From contig CAMPHU010000090.1 in assembly GCA_946886065.1 (NCBI GenBank), forward strand, positions 1 to 16,820: 16,820 nt of DNA. Reading direction: 5' to 3'. This document shows positions 8,566 through 16,677 of the stretch, in pieces. The first letter of the stretch is position 1. Each line of letters begins with the position of its first letter. Made by a program: the position numbers and the translations under genes. This stretch comes from an uncultured Massilia sp. GTDB lineage: Bacteria; Pseudomonadota; Gammaproteobacteria; Burkholderiales; Burkholderiaceae. Below the pieces are notes generated by a model, which was not told the origin of the DNA, did not search any database, and saw only the letters and a program-made list of their open reading frames with translations.

Positions 8566-9287
8566 CATTTCTGCTCACATATCGGTGGCGCATCGTCCTG
8601 TGTGGGCAAGCCAGCCGCAAATGCATGGATCAGTTCCGCTGCCTCAGCAGGCCTGGTCTGCAACAGCATGTGGGGCGCATCGAGGCTCGCTATCTTCAGC
8701 CCAGGCATACAGGCTTGCAGTTCATGAGCGCTTCGCAAGGAAACCAGGTGGTCCCCACTGGCGCGCAGATATAGGGCCGGGACGCGGATGGCGCACGCGG
8801 AGGAATCCAGGTCACAGGCGAACACGGCATGCATCCGCTGGCGCATGACTCGGGGCGCGACGGCAGCGAGCGTCTCGTCCAGCGTCTTGCGCATGGGCCG
8901 GGTGGATGCGCGCCCGAAGAGCGGCACCGCGACTACCCATGCCGGCAACGCTTTCAACGGCAAGTACGCCGCAATCCGGCCAAGCGGCGCCAGGACCGGC
9001 ATCGGATTGCGCATGAAGGTGGCGCACAAGATGAGTCCGCACAGCCCTGCCGGCGCCGCAGCGGCCAGGGTAAGCGCGACCGGCCCGGAAAACGATTCCC
9101 CAAGCAGGACAAACGGCTCGCCCTCTGGCAGGCGTGCGCGGACAAACTGGTGAAGCTGGCCGTAGTCGAGTTGTTCATGTTCCGGATAAGCGATCACGAC
9201 TGGCTCCAGGCTGTCATCGAGACGGCTGAGCAGCGGCGCGAACAGGCGTCCGGTCCCATCCATCCCCGGTAACAAAACGAGTTTCAT
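8565..9287 (-). CDS. Alpha/beta hydrolase
   Basis: This is a 240-residue alpha/beta-hydrolase-fold enzyme with unknown substrate and no signal peptide, so probably cytoplasmic. The N-terminal strand and oxyanion-hole loop is LVLLPGMDGTG (3-13). The nucleophile elbow is GESFSG with S65. The acid is probably D179 in ASGDH, and the histidine is H206 in DAPHMLLQ, giving a complete Ser-Asp-His triad. The cap region at about 95-150 is short and basic. Its brevity and LPGMDGTGRLF start recall small esterases or BioH-like proteins, but this is not enough to name it. AAAGGA lies 7-8 nt before the ATG. The stop codon overlaps the last base of the ssrA terminator. It is divergent from the mntP riboswitch region. 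Confidence 0.87.
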   Translation of the reverse strand: MKLVLLPGMDGTGRLFAPLLSRLDDSLEPVVIAYPEHEQLDYGQLHQFVRARLPEGEPFVLLGESFSGPVALTLAAAAPAGLCGLILCATFMRNPMPVLAPLGRIAAYLPLKALPAWVVAVPLFGRASTRPMRKTLDETLAAVAPRVMRQRMHAVFACDLDSSACAIRVPALYLRASGDHLVSLRSAHELQACMPGLKIASLDAPHMLLQTRPAEAAELIHAFAAGLPTQDDAPPICEQK

Positions 9288-9380
9288 CTGTCGTCCTTTT
9301 TACGCTTCAGAACAATTGTGCGAAATGAATGATAAGCGCTGCTCGCCCCATTAGACCGCCATCCCAATTTAGTCACCAGC

Positions 9381-9409
9381 TTGCTCAGCCATTCCGCATG
9401 CGCTACCAT
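9381..9409 (+). promoter_or_regulatory. Candidate mntP promoter
   Basis: TTGCTC (9381-9386), a 17-nt spacer and TACCAT (9404-9409) give moderate matches (three and four of six) at ideal spacing. Transcription would start near 9416, exactly at the left arm of the proposed riboswitch P1 helix, which is the main reason to believe it. Confidence 0.35.
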
Positions 9410-9410
9410 A

Positions 9411-9521
9411 AGCCACCCTTTGGGGAGTAGCCTGCTTCCGTTATGGAAGTTTCCGCATCAACATACTTGACGCTCTTCGTCATGGTGCGGAAGCCGACCG
9501 GTTGGCAAGACCATGGGCATG
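9411..9521 (+). promoter_or_regulatory. yybP-ykoY manganese riboswitch
   Basis: This 5' leader of mntP carries the conserved parts of the Mn2+-sensing yybP-ykoY aptamer. The first loop is TTTGGGGAGTAGCC (9419-9432), and the second Mn-binding loop is GGCAAGACC (9504-9512). Between them lie hairpin CTTCC-GTTAT-GGAAG (9435-9449) and a longer arm closed by TCCGCA (9452-9457) / TGCGGA (9486-9491) with inner hairpin TGACG-CTCTT-CGTCA. P1 can form from CCC-TT-TGG (9416-9423) with CCA-T-GGG (9511-9517). The position directly before a clear mntP gene matches known biology. The segment 9522-9579 would be the expression platform. Confidence 0.9.
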
Positions 9522-9579
9522 CATGCGTGAGTTTCGGGCCACGCTTGCCTGCCTTTGTCATGCCCGATCGGAAAGCTTT

Positions 9580-10137
9580 ATGACGCTCACCGCCATTCTC
9601 ATCCTGGGCCTTGCCATGTCGACCGACGCCTTTGCCGTCGCGATTGCCATGGGCGCCCGCCGCAATCACATTCCCTTGAGCGAAGCGCTCCGTACCGGCT
9701 TGCTGTTCGGCCTGATCGAAGGCATCACGCCCGTCATCGGCTGGATGCTCGGCAGTTTCGCAGCATCGTATGTAGCCGCCTGGGACCACTGGATTGCCTT
9801 CGTGCTGCTGTCCGGATTGGGCTTGCGCATGATCAAGGAAGGCATGGGCGCGCCGGAAGCTACGCAAGAGGTGGCCAAGCGCCCGTTCTGGCTGCTGGTG
9901 CTGACAGGATTCGCCACCAGTATCGACGCACTGGTCGTCGGCTTCGGCCTGGCCTTCGCGGACACGAGCATTGTCACGCCTGCTGTCGCAATCGGGGTGG
10001 CGACGCTGTCCATGGTGACGCTGGGCCTGCTGATCGGGCACCGTGTTGGCGCCCTCGTTGGCAAGCGCGCGGAAATCTTCGGCGGCCTGATCTTGATCGC
10101 GGTCGGGGGACTGACCTTGTGGGAGCATTTACGCTGA
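9580..10137 (+). CDS. mntP: Manganese efflux pump MntP
   Basis: MntP exports excess Mn2+ across the inner membrane. The 185-residue protein (E. coli 188) has six hydrophobic segments arranged as two similar halves. The repeated acidic motifs STDAFAVA (D16) and TSIDALVVG (D116) are the ion-path aspartates of the family. The loop around residues 88-102 separates the halves. The start at 9580 (MTLTAILILG) is chosen because an upstream in-frame ATG at 9502 would lie inside the riboswitch. Before it is a modest ribosome site GGAAAG (9570-9575). Regulation is expected through the riboswitch, with high Mn turning expression on. The gene stands alone and is followed by a hairpin. Confidence 0.96.
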   Translation: MTLTAILILGLAMSTDAFAVAIAMGARRNHIPLSEALRTGLLFGLIEGITPVIGWMLGSFAASYVAAWDHWIAFVLLSGLGLRMIKEGMGAPEATQEVAKRPFWLLVLTGFATSIDALVVGFGLAFADTSIVTPAVAIGVATLSMVTLGLLIGHRVGALVGKRAEIFGGLILIAVGGLTLWEHLR

Positions 10138-10174
10138 ATGGCGGCTCCACGTCCGCATCAGGCGCCTTGAGCAA

Positions 10175-10197
10175 ACAGCCCGGCATCGCCGGGCTGT
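10175..10197 (+). terminator. Probable terminator after mntP
   Basis: ACAGCCCGGC (10175-10184), loop ATC and GCCGGGCTGT (10188-10197) make a perfect 10-base stem 37 nt past the mntP stop. The following T run is poor (CTTCAC), so termination may be partial. The hairpin also lies 20 nt beyond the stop of the convergent PfpI-like gene and may serve both. Confidence 0.65.
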
Positions 10198-10217
10198 CTT
10201 CACATGCGCGACGGCGC

Positions 10218-10823
10218 TCAGGAGGTCGGGCCGGGATCCGTCCCTGCCTGCTGCAGCACCATCAGCTCCTTCATCAGCGCATTGTTGAACGCCGGAATAT
10301 CCGCCGGCTTGCGGCTCGTGATGAGCTTGCCATCGACGACGACCTCCTCGTCCGTCCATTCCGCCCCGGCCTTGCGCAGGTCATCCTGGATTTCCGGCCA
10401 GCTGGTCAGGTGCTTCGACTCGGCAATGCCCGCCTCGATCAGCGCCCATGGACCGTGGCAGATGGCGGCGATCGGCTTGTCCTCGTCGCCGAATTCCTTG
10501 ATGAAGCGGATCGCTTCCTGGTTCTTGCGCAGCTCCGCGGGGTTGCGTTCGCCGCCCGGCAGCAGCAGCGCGTCGAAGTCGGCGGGACGCGCTTCGCTCA
10601 CGGTCATCTCCACCTTGAACTTGTCGCCCGGCTGGTCGTGGTTGAAGCCCTGGACCTCCTCACCCACCCGCTTGGGCGACACCAGGGTCACCTGCACACC
10701 CAGCTGCTCCAGGAACCTGCGCGGCTCCGTGTATTCGACCTGTTCGACGCCATCGGTCATCAGGACGGCGACCCGCCTCCCCTTCAAATCCTGCACCGTG
10801 GCTTGCTCGAGTTCTTCGCCCAT
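10218..10823 (-). CDS. PfpI/DJ-1 family protein (YhbO-like)
   Basis: This cytoplasmic protein of 201 residues is in the DJ-1/PfpI superfamily, PfpI/YhbO branch. The nucleophile elbow AICHGPWAL gives C122 followed by H123. The companion glutamate lies in GVEQVEYTEP (E30). LLLPGGE (87-92), GAEWTDEEVVVDG and LITSRKPADIPAFN (168-180) match the branch closely. YhbO-type proteins protect against oxidative, heat and acid stress; protease and deglycase activities have been claimed and disputed. The N-terminal dozen residues and the C-terminal AGTDPGPTS are extra to the core. AAGGAGG lies just before the ATG. The gene follows tssG by 81 nt on the same strand, with its own strong ribosome site. Confidence 0.92.
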   Translation of the reverse strand: MGEELEQATVQDLKGRRVAVLMTDGVEQVEYTEPRRFLEQLGVQVTLVSPKRVGEEVQGFNHDQPGDKFKVEMTVSEARPADFDALLLPGGERNPAELRKNQEAIRFIKEFGDEDKPIAAICHGPWALIEAGIAESKHLTSWPEIQDDLRKAGAEWTDEEVVVDGKLITSRKPADIPAFNNALMKELMVLQQAGTDPGPTS

Positions 10824-10904
10824 ATGCCCTCCTTGCTGATTGTGTGCTTGTCCAGGACGATTGTAGGGCGCTGGCCGAGCGCACGTCGCGCGGATGATCC
10901 GGGC

Positions 10905-11912
10905 TCAATCGAGCAGGTAGCAGAGGTCTTCGCGGTCGCGCTTGTCGGCCGAGGTGCAGAGAAAACCGTCCAGTCCCAGCCGGGACGAGCCATCCAGGCT
11001 GGCGCCATCCACGTCTTCGCGGCGCAGCACGACCTGCAGCTCGCGGTAGGGGATCTCGATGGCGAAACGCGCCAGCAGCGCGGCCACGGTGCGGGCGCCG
11101 CTGCCCCCGGGCAGGAAGCGTTCGAAATCCAGGCTGGACAGGGGGCCCAGGCGAATGCGGATACCCAGGTCCGGGCGCACCAGGCGCGCGCCGACGGTGG
11201 CGCCGGCGCCGAGCGTGCAGTTGCTGTGCGCCAGGCGGGCGCGCAGCCCAGGCGCCAGCACGTCCCAGCGCCCTGTGAACTGCAGCACCTGCACCGGCAC
11301 GCCGAGGTGGTCGGCCAGCACGCCGGCCACCATCTTCCCCGGCACCACGCGGCTGCGCAACTGCGCGGCGTAGCGGGCCAGGCTCGCCGGGGGCAAGCCG
11401 CCGGCATCGGGCCGCGCATCGGGACGGCCTTCGCCCGCGATAGCCAGCAGCAGCGGCAGCAAGCGGTCGCGCCCATCCTCGGTCCCGAAGCGCACGCGGT
11501 ACTTGCACCAGGCACGGTAGAACAGCGCCAGCTGCCGTCCAGAGAACATGTCGAAGAAGGCGCGCACGCCGGCGTCGCCGGTGGCGGCTTCCCAGGCCGC
11601 GATGCGCTCGGTGTAATGCAAGGGCAGCGTGCCCGTCACTCCGAGCAGGCCCATCAGTAGTGGATGCACGTCCACGGCCGTCGCGCCGGCCGGCGTCCTG
11701 CGCCGGATCGCTTCGATATCGCTGGAAGGAAAGCCCAGGCCAAGGCTGTTCCTGAACCGGATCACGCCGCCCAGCGCCTGCTCGGGCGCGATGCCCTGGC
11801 GCGCCAGCCAGCGCAGCAGCAGCCGGATGGCCTGGAAGAATTCGACCCGTTCCGGCTCCTCGAACAGGCTTCCGATCACACCAGGCTCAGGTCGCCATTG
11901 CGCGCTTCGCAT
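10905..11912 (-). CDS. tssG: Type VI secretion baseplate protein TssG
   Basis: TssG (VasB/ImpH) is a wedge component of the type VI secretion baseplate, binding TssF (2:1), TssE and TssK. The 335-residue length is typical. Recognisable family stretches include FFQAIRLLLRW (25-35), the segment RFRNSLGLGFPSSDIEAI, GLLGVTGTLPLHYTE, FFDMFSGRQLALFYRAWCKYR and, near the end, FLPGGSGA followed by a conserved beta-rich region. The start overlaps the tssF end by 37 nt, with AAGGA upstream of the ATG inside tssF, indicating coupled translation. The C-terminus ends in CYLLD. No tssA, B, C, D, E, H, J, K, L or M gene is nearby, which is unusual. Family call is firm. Confidence 0.93.
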   Translation of the reverse strand: MRSAQWRPEPGVIGSLFEEPERVEFFQAIRLLLRWLARQGIAPEQALGGVIRFRNSLGLGFPSSDIEAIRRRTPAGATAVDVHPLLMGLLGVTGTLPLHYTERIAAWEAATGDAGVRAFFDMFSGRQLALFYRAWCKYRVRFGTEDGRDRLLPLLLAIAGEGRPDARPDAGGLPPASLARYAAQLRSRVVPGKMVAGVLADHLGVPVQVLQFTGRWDVLAPGLRARLAHSNCTLGAGATVGARLVRPDLGIRIRLGPLSSLDFERFLPGGSGARTVAALLARFAIEIPYRELQVVLRREDVDGASLDGSSRLGLDGFLCTSADKRDREDLCYLLD

Positions 11913-13723
11913 CGGAGCAATTCCTTGTCGCCCTGGCTCGAGACGAGCACCAGGCGCGTAAAGCTGTTCAGATGGACGGACAGGCCGAAGAAGCGGCTCA
12001 CGACCTGGCCGAATACCGCCAGGCTGCAGCCGGCGAAGGCTTCCTCGTCGACCGTCATCCTGATTTCGGTCCCGTGCACCAGGCTGGTGCCGTAGCGGTT
12101 GCGCAGCCAGGCCGCACCGGGACTGGCGCGCAGGCCGATCACGCCGGCAATCTGGCGCTGGGTGGCGGCCGTGCGCGGCAGATCGTACAAGGCCAGGGCT
12201 TCGCGGAAGGCGTCGAGGTCGGCCAGCGAACGGTGGTTCAGGGCCAGCTGGGTCACCAGGCGCCAGTGGGTGCCGCCGCGGCTGGCGAAACGCAGCGGCG
12301 CGCCTGGCTTGCGCAGCAGGCGGATCGGCAGGCCGTTGGTGGCCGTCTCGCTGATCAAGTCGCCGCCGGGCGCGCCGAAACCGGCCGTGCAGGCGTGCAG
12401 GCCGTTGGTGCAGGTCAGGCCGATCGAGGCCACGCTCGCTTCGTCGGCCGACAACAGTGCATCGTCATCCGTGAAGGCGATTTTCATACGGTGCCGCTGG
12501 TCGCCGCGGTCGTCGCGCCGCGCGAACCAATAACGCTGGCTGCGCCCTCCTCCTTCGCCCTGCTGCAATCCGTGCAGCTCGTAATAAGGACGGTATTCCA
12601 CGCTCGCCGCCTTGCCGCCCGCCGTCCTGAGCACCTGCACCGAGTCGATGCTGTACACCTCGATGCCGTCTTCGTGCTTGCCCGGGATGACGTCGTACAT
12701 GGTGGCGCGCTGGGTGATGCGGACCGGGCTGGCCGGCTGCGCGAACAGGTTCACCACCGGGGCGCAGCCGGGCAGCAGGTTCGATGCCGAGAGCGACCGG
12801 AGGATGCGCGCGGCGTTGGCGTCGGCATGCAGTCCCGCGAGCACGACATGCAGGGTGAAACGGCATGCCCCGGCCGGCAAGGCGCCGGCCAGGGCGGCCA
12901 GGTCGATATCGATGAAATGGAATTTCTCGGGAAACGCGAAGTATTCACTCAGCAGGCGGTAGGCGGCATGGGCATATGGCTGGGCCGGCACGAGCGCTTC
13001 GTCATCGTCGAGGCCGCCGAGCGCGAGCGGAAAGCGCTCCAGCTTGCGCCACGCCTCCTGGCCTTCGGTCTCGGCATAGGCGCCTACCGACTGCATGAAC
13101 AGCGTGTCGAGCAGCGTAGAACTCATCAAGTTGTCGCCATCCACATACAGCCGCAGACGCGGCAGGCCAAGCTGGTGCAGCATGCGCGCCGGCATTGCGC
13201 TGTCCAGGGTGATGCTGATGCGCGCACCGGCCCGCGCCGGCAGGCGCATCTTCGGCGGTGCATGCACGGTCGGCTCGAAACAGGCGTGCGCGACCGTGAC
13301 CGGCGCGATCGCCAGCGCGCTGGTGCTGCGGAAGCGGCACAGTGTGCCCTTGCCGTTCAGCGAGCGCATCTCGGTGCCGCGCGGGACGACGTGGATGTGC
13401 TCGGGCTTGAGGCTGCGTCCTGCAGGGTCCGTGCCGGCGTCCACCCGCGCGATGGAGCAGGACGGAATGCCGTGCAGGAAGTGCGGATAGAGGCTGCCCA
13501 GCAGGGCTTCGGTCAGTTCCGGATAGTCGTCGTCGAGTTTCTTGGCGGTGCGCGCATTGAGCAGCGCGCAGGCCTGGATCAGGCGCCGGATGTGCGGATC
13601 TTCGCTGCCTTCGATGCCCAGGCTGAGGGCGTCCGCCAGCCTGGGATACTGCTGGGCGAGTTCGCGGCCGACCGTGTGCAGGTAGATCAGTTCGCGTTCG
13701 TAGTATGGCAGCAGCTCTTCCAT
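11876..13723 (-). CDS. tssF: Type VI secretion baseplate protein TssF
   Basis: TssF (VasA/ImpG) is the large wedge protein of the type VI secretion baseplate and pairs with TssG. At 615 residues it has the family's usual length. The N-terminus YYERELIYLHTVGRELAQQY (from residue 7), PHIRRLIQACALLNART and LLGSLYPHFLHGIPSC are hallmark TssF stretches. YFAFPEKFHFIDIDL in the middle and the C-terminal FFGLSVHLNSFTRL are also typical. It appears intact, with no internal stop or frameshift. AAGGGGG precedes the ATG by about 5 nt. Upstream, across 115 nt, is cbpM rather than tssE, the usual neighbour. A dyad TTGCGG-TG-CCGCAA lies in that gap. It overlaps tssG by 37 nt. Confidence 0.96.
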   Translation of the reverse strand: MEELLPYYERELIYLHTVGRELAQQYPRLADALSLGIEGSEDPHIRRLIQACALLNARTAKKLDDDYPELTEALLGSLYPHFLHGIPSCSIARVDAGTDPAGRSLKPEHIHVVPRGTEMRSLNGKGTLCRFRSTSALAIAPVTVAHACFEPTVHAPPKMRLPARAGARISITLDSAMPARMLHQLGLPRLRLYVDGDNLMSSTLLDTLFMQSVGAYAETEGQEAWRKLERFPLALGGLDDDEALVPAQPYAHAAYRLLSEYFAFPEKFHFIDIDLAALAGALPAGACRFTLHVVLAGLHADANAARILRSLSASNLLPGCAPVVNLFAQPASPVRITQRATMYDVIPGKHEDGIEVYSIDSVQVLRTAGGKAASVEYRPYYELHGLQQGEGGGRSQRYWFARRDDRGDQRHRMKIAFTDDDALLSADEASVASIGLTCTNGLHACTAGFGAPGGDLISETATNGLPIRLLRKPGAPLRFASRGGTHWRLVTQLALNHRSLADLDAFREALALYDLPRTAATQRQIAGVIGLRASPGAAWLRNRYGTSLVHGTEIRMTVDEEAFAGCSLAVFGQVVSRFFGLSVHLNSFTRLVLVSSQGDKELLRCEARNGDLSLV

Positions 13724-13776
13724 CCGGCCCCCTTTGTGCTGACGCTTTAAGGTCGGGCAGATTGCCAGTGGGAGCT

Positions 13777-13790
13777 TTGCGGTGCCGCAA
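13777..13790. promoter_or_regulatory. Dyad upstream of tssF (possible operator)
   Basis: TTGCGG-TG-CCGCAA is a perfect 6+6 inverted repeat in the 115-nt gap between cbpM and tssF. With a two-base centre it cannot form a normal hairpin, so if functional it would be a protein-binding site. No convincing promoter hexamers were found next to it. Confidence 0.25.
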
Positions 13791-13838
13791 GGATTGGTTG
13801 GAGCGCCGCCAGGAAGACCTGCCGGCGCCGAGGCAAGG

Positions 13839-14150
13839 CTAGGACTTCAGGCCCAGCGCATGCAGCCGGCCGCGCAAGCGGCGGATTTCGTCGGCCAGGT
13901 CGAGCACCAGGGCGGCGAGTTCTTCGTTGGCGTCGAAATCGCGCTCCAGGTGCAGCAGGCGGCGCGCCCGCGCCAGGTCCTTGCTGCGGAAACGCCATTG
14001 CTTCACCTCGACCGTCACGTCGCCCAGCACGCCCGCTTCGACGTGCCGCACCACCCAGTCGGGTTCGACATTGCAGGCGCAGGCCAGCTCGTCCAGTGTC
14101 AGCGCAATATCGTCCAGCAGCACGCCGCTCAAGGATTCGTGTCGTTGCAT
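13839..14150 (-). CDS. cbpM: Chaperone modulator CbpM
   Basis: CbpM binds the J-domain of CbpA and inhibits its co-chaperone activity. The product is 103 residues (E. coli 101). It has a MerR-like helix-turn-helix region, LTLDELACACNVEPDWVVRH (17-36), then VKQWRFRSKDLARARRLLHL and a C-terminal leucine-rich helix DEIRRLRGRLHALGL, matching the family layout. It starts 12 nt after the cbpA stop, and its ribosome site GAGGAG overlaps the cbpA stop codon TGA, so the two genes are surely co-transcribed and probably translationally coupled. The neighbour makes the identification firm despite the small size. Confidence 0.9.
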   Translation of the reverse strand: MQRHESLSGVLLDDIALTLDELACACNVEPDWVVRHVEAGVLGDVTVEVKQWRFRSKDLARARRLLHLERDFDANEELAALVLDLADEIRRLRGRLHALGLKS

Positions 14151-14162
14151 CGTTCTCGCTCC

Positions 14163-15074
<912 letters not shown>

Positions 15075-15118
15075 GAGCTTGCTCCTGGATTGGTTGGATG
15101 GGTGAGATGAGCCCTATG

Positions 15119-15144
15119 TGATGGTTACGAGTCTGCTTTTCAAC
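15119..15144 (-). promoter_or_regulatory. Candidate heat-shock-type promoter for cbpA
   Basis: On the minus strand GTTGAA (plus 15139-15144) is followed after 12 nt by AACCATCA (plus 15119-15126). This partly resembles the sigma-32 pattern CTTGAA-N11 to 17-CCCCATNT. The -35 half is good; the -10 half shares only the central CCAT. It lies about 45 nt before the GTG. E. coli cbpA is mainly RpoS-dependent, so this is tentative. Confidence 0.25.
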
Positions 15145-15163
15145 GAATGTGCAGAAAATTGTT

Positions 15164-15178
15164 GCATTGAGACAATGC
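15164..15178. promoter_or_regulatory. Palindrome in the cbpA / TonB-Sel1 divergent region
   Basis: GCATTG-AGA-CAATGC is a perfect 6+6 inverted repeat between the divergent genes, and overlaps a weak plus-strand promoter guess (TTGCAT, 17 nt, TACAAA). A 10-base direct repeat GAAAATTGTT occurs on either side (15154-15163 and 15213-15222). Regulatory function is plausible but unproven. Confidence 0.35.
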
Positions 15179-15240
15179 CAGCTTTACAAACATGCAGACG
15201 AGGCCTAGAGTTGAAAATTGTTAACACGTTATGTGCCCTC

Positions 15241-15909
15241 ATGTTCCGCTATTCGAAGTACCTCGTGGCGATCGCTAGCTTGCTGTGCACGGCGATCGCT
15301 TCCTCCGCGTCTGAGACAGCACCCGTCATGCAGCCGTCGACCTGCAAGATGCCTCATTATCCGGACCGCGCGCACAAGCTCGAGCGGGACGGCGTCAGCG
15401 TGCTCGGGTTTCTCATTCGCCCCGATGGCACGGTAAGCAGGGCGATCGTCCTCAGTTCCAGCGGTTCAGCCGACCTGGACCTGGCTGCACGAAACGCGTT
15501 ATCTCGATGCCAGTTCAAACATCCGGCCAGCAGTGACCATACCGGCGATGTATGGACGCGCGTCTCGTACCTCTGGAGCTTTGAAGACGATCCCGGGATG
15601 GGGCGTGCGAAGCAAGCCGCGGCACTCGGCGCGCGCACCGGCAAGCTCGCCGACCTCTACCACCTTAGTCTCCTTCTCTCGATGACGGCAAAGACCGACA
15701 TCGAACGTGAGCAAGCCATGGTCGTCTTGCGCAATGCCGCCGAACGGGGACACGCGCAAGCGCAATTCGATCTGGGCGACCGTTACGAAAAAGGAAAAGA
15801 CCTCAAGGCAAACCTTGATGAAGCAATTCGCTGGTATCAGAAGTCCGCCGAGCAGGACGACCCGCTTGCCATCCAGCGCATGAAACAACTTGAACCTTCG
15901 AATCCATGA
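15241..15909 (+). CDS. Secreted TonB-C/Sel1-repeat protein, copy 1
   Basis: This is a predicted periplasmic protein of 222 residues; its function is not known. Residues 1-24 form a signal peptide (cleavage near SSAS). About 38-95 fit a TonB C-terminal-like domain, with YPDRA (40-44), GVSVLGFLIRPDGTV and SSSGSADLDLAARNAL. Residues about 133-205 form two Sel1-like helical repeats; the second reads AERGHAQAQFDLGDRYEKG onward to IRWYQKSAEQ. Cysteines 35 and 90 bracket the TonB-C part and are kept in the downstream copy, suggesting a disulfide. There is no ExbB/D-type membrane helix or proline linker, so it is unlikely to be a classical energy-transducing TonB. The 15241 start is chosen because it gives a signal peptide; a longer frame opens at 15118. 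No clear ribosome site is visible. It overlaps copy 2 by 4 nt. Confidence 0.8.
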   Translation: MFRYSKYLVAIASLLCTAIASSASETAPVMQPSTCKMPHYPDRAHKLERDGVSVLGFLIRPDGTVSRAIVLSSSGSADLDLAARNALSRCQFKHPASSDHTGDVWTRVSYLWSFEDDPGMGRAKQAAALGARTGKLADLYHLSLLLSMTAKTDIEREQAMVVLRNAAERGHAQAQFDLGDRYEKGKDLKANLDEAIRWYQKSAEQDDPLAIQRMKQLEPSNP

Positions 15910-16574
15910 CTCTTAGCTATCAGAAACACCTCCTGGCGCTTGCCGCGCTGTCGTGCATCGTTATCCCTGCATTCGCTACCGAGCAGGCGCAGTCCGTTTC
16001 GCGGCCAGCATGCCAGCGCCCGACATACCCGGTCAGATCGCAACAGCTCGGAGAAGAAGGCATCAGCGTATTCGGGTTTCTCGTACGTCGCGACGGCGCC
16101 GTGGCGGAGGCACGCTTGCTCAGTTCCAGTGGTTCGCGCGACCTGGATCGTGCGGCGCAGTCCGCCCTGTCCAACTGTGTCTTCGACCGCGGCGACCTCA
16201 GCAGCGATGACTACGACCGGTGGAAGCGCGTCGCCTACAATTGGATACTCACAGGAGACGAAGAACTGGCGTCGGCGAAGCAACGTGCGGCGCTCGCGGC
16301 AGGCAGAGGCGATGTCGGCGCCCGCTACCACCTCAGCCTGCTGCTCTCGTCGACAGCGAAGACCGACGCCGAGCGTGAGCAGGCCGTGCTGGTGTTGCGC
16401 AGCGCCGCGGAGCTCGGACATGCGCACGCCCAGTTCGACCTGGGCCAGCGTCTCGAAAAAGGCGATGGCATCAAGGCAGACCTCGATGAAGCGCTTCGCT
16501 GGTACCGGAAGTCCGCCGATAAAGGCGACCCGATGGCTACCCAGCGCCTGGCCCTGGGTCGGCTGTCGAACTGA
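15906..16574 (+). CDS. Secreted TonB-C/Sel1-repeat protein, copy 2
   Basis: This is a paralogue of the preceding gene, also 222 residues, joined through an ATGA stop/start overlap that implies translational coupling. Residues 1-25 are a signal peptide (cleavage near AFA-T). A TonB-C-like domain follows, with YPVRSQQLGEEGISVFGFLV (41-60), RRDGAV and SSSGSRDLDRAAQSAL. Sel1-like repeats fill about 134-206 (GHAHAQFDLGQRLEKGDGIK, 171-190). Cysteines 36 and 91 align with those of copy 1. The two proteins match along their whole length, most closely in the Sel1 part (YHLSLLLS-x-TAKTD-x-EREQA), pointing to tandem duplication and divergence. Sel1 repeats usually bind other proteins. Function is unknown. 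No clear terminator follows. Confidence 0.82.
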   Translation: MTLSYQKHLLALAALSCIVIPAFATEQAQSVSRPACQRPTYPVRSQQLGEEGISVFGFLVRRDGAVAEARLLSSSGSRDLDRAAQSALSNCVFDRGDLSSDDYDRWKRVAYNWILTGDEELASAKQRAALAAGRGDVGARYHLSLLLSSTAKTDAEREQAVLVLRSAAELGHAHAQFDLGQRLEKGDGIKADLDEALRWYRKSADKGDPMATQRLALGRLSN

Positions 16575-16677
16575 AGCGTTCCCCGCCAACGGCTCACCGA
16601 TTCCTCTCCCGGAACGTCACGCGGACTTGGCAATTAGACAGTAGAATCGAAGGTTTTCTCCGCCTGTCCGTATTGCC

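Noticed and set aside
9555..11660. Plus-strand open frame of 701 codons across mntP, PfpI and tssG
   Set aside because: It runs over mntP in another frame and antisense to two well-recognised genes; composition is typical of a shadow frame.
13724..13838. Sigma-54 promoter before tssF (GGCACCGCAAAGC on the minus strand)
   Set aside because: The GG and GC are separated by 9 nt instead of the required 10, and the -12 element is poor.
16627..16647. TTGGCA and TAGAAT before the MATE gene as a promoter
   Set aside because: The spacing is only 9 nt, far too short for sigma-70. TAGAAT alone may be a -10, but no matching -35 was found.
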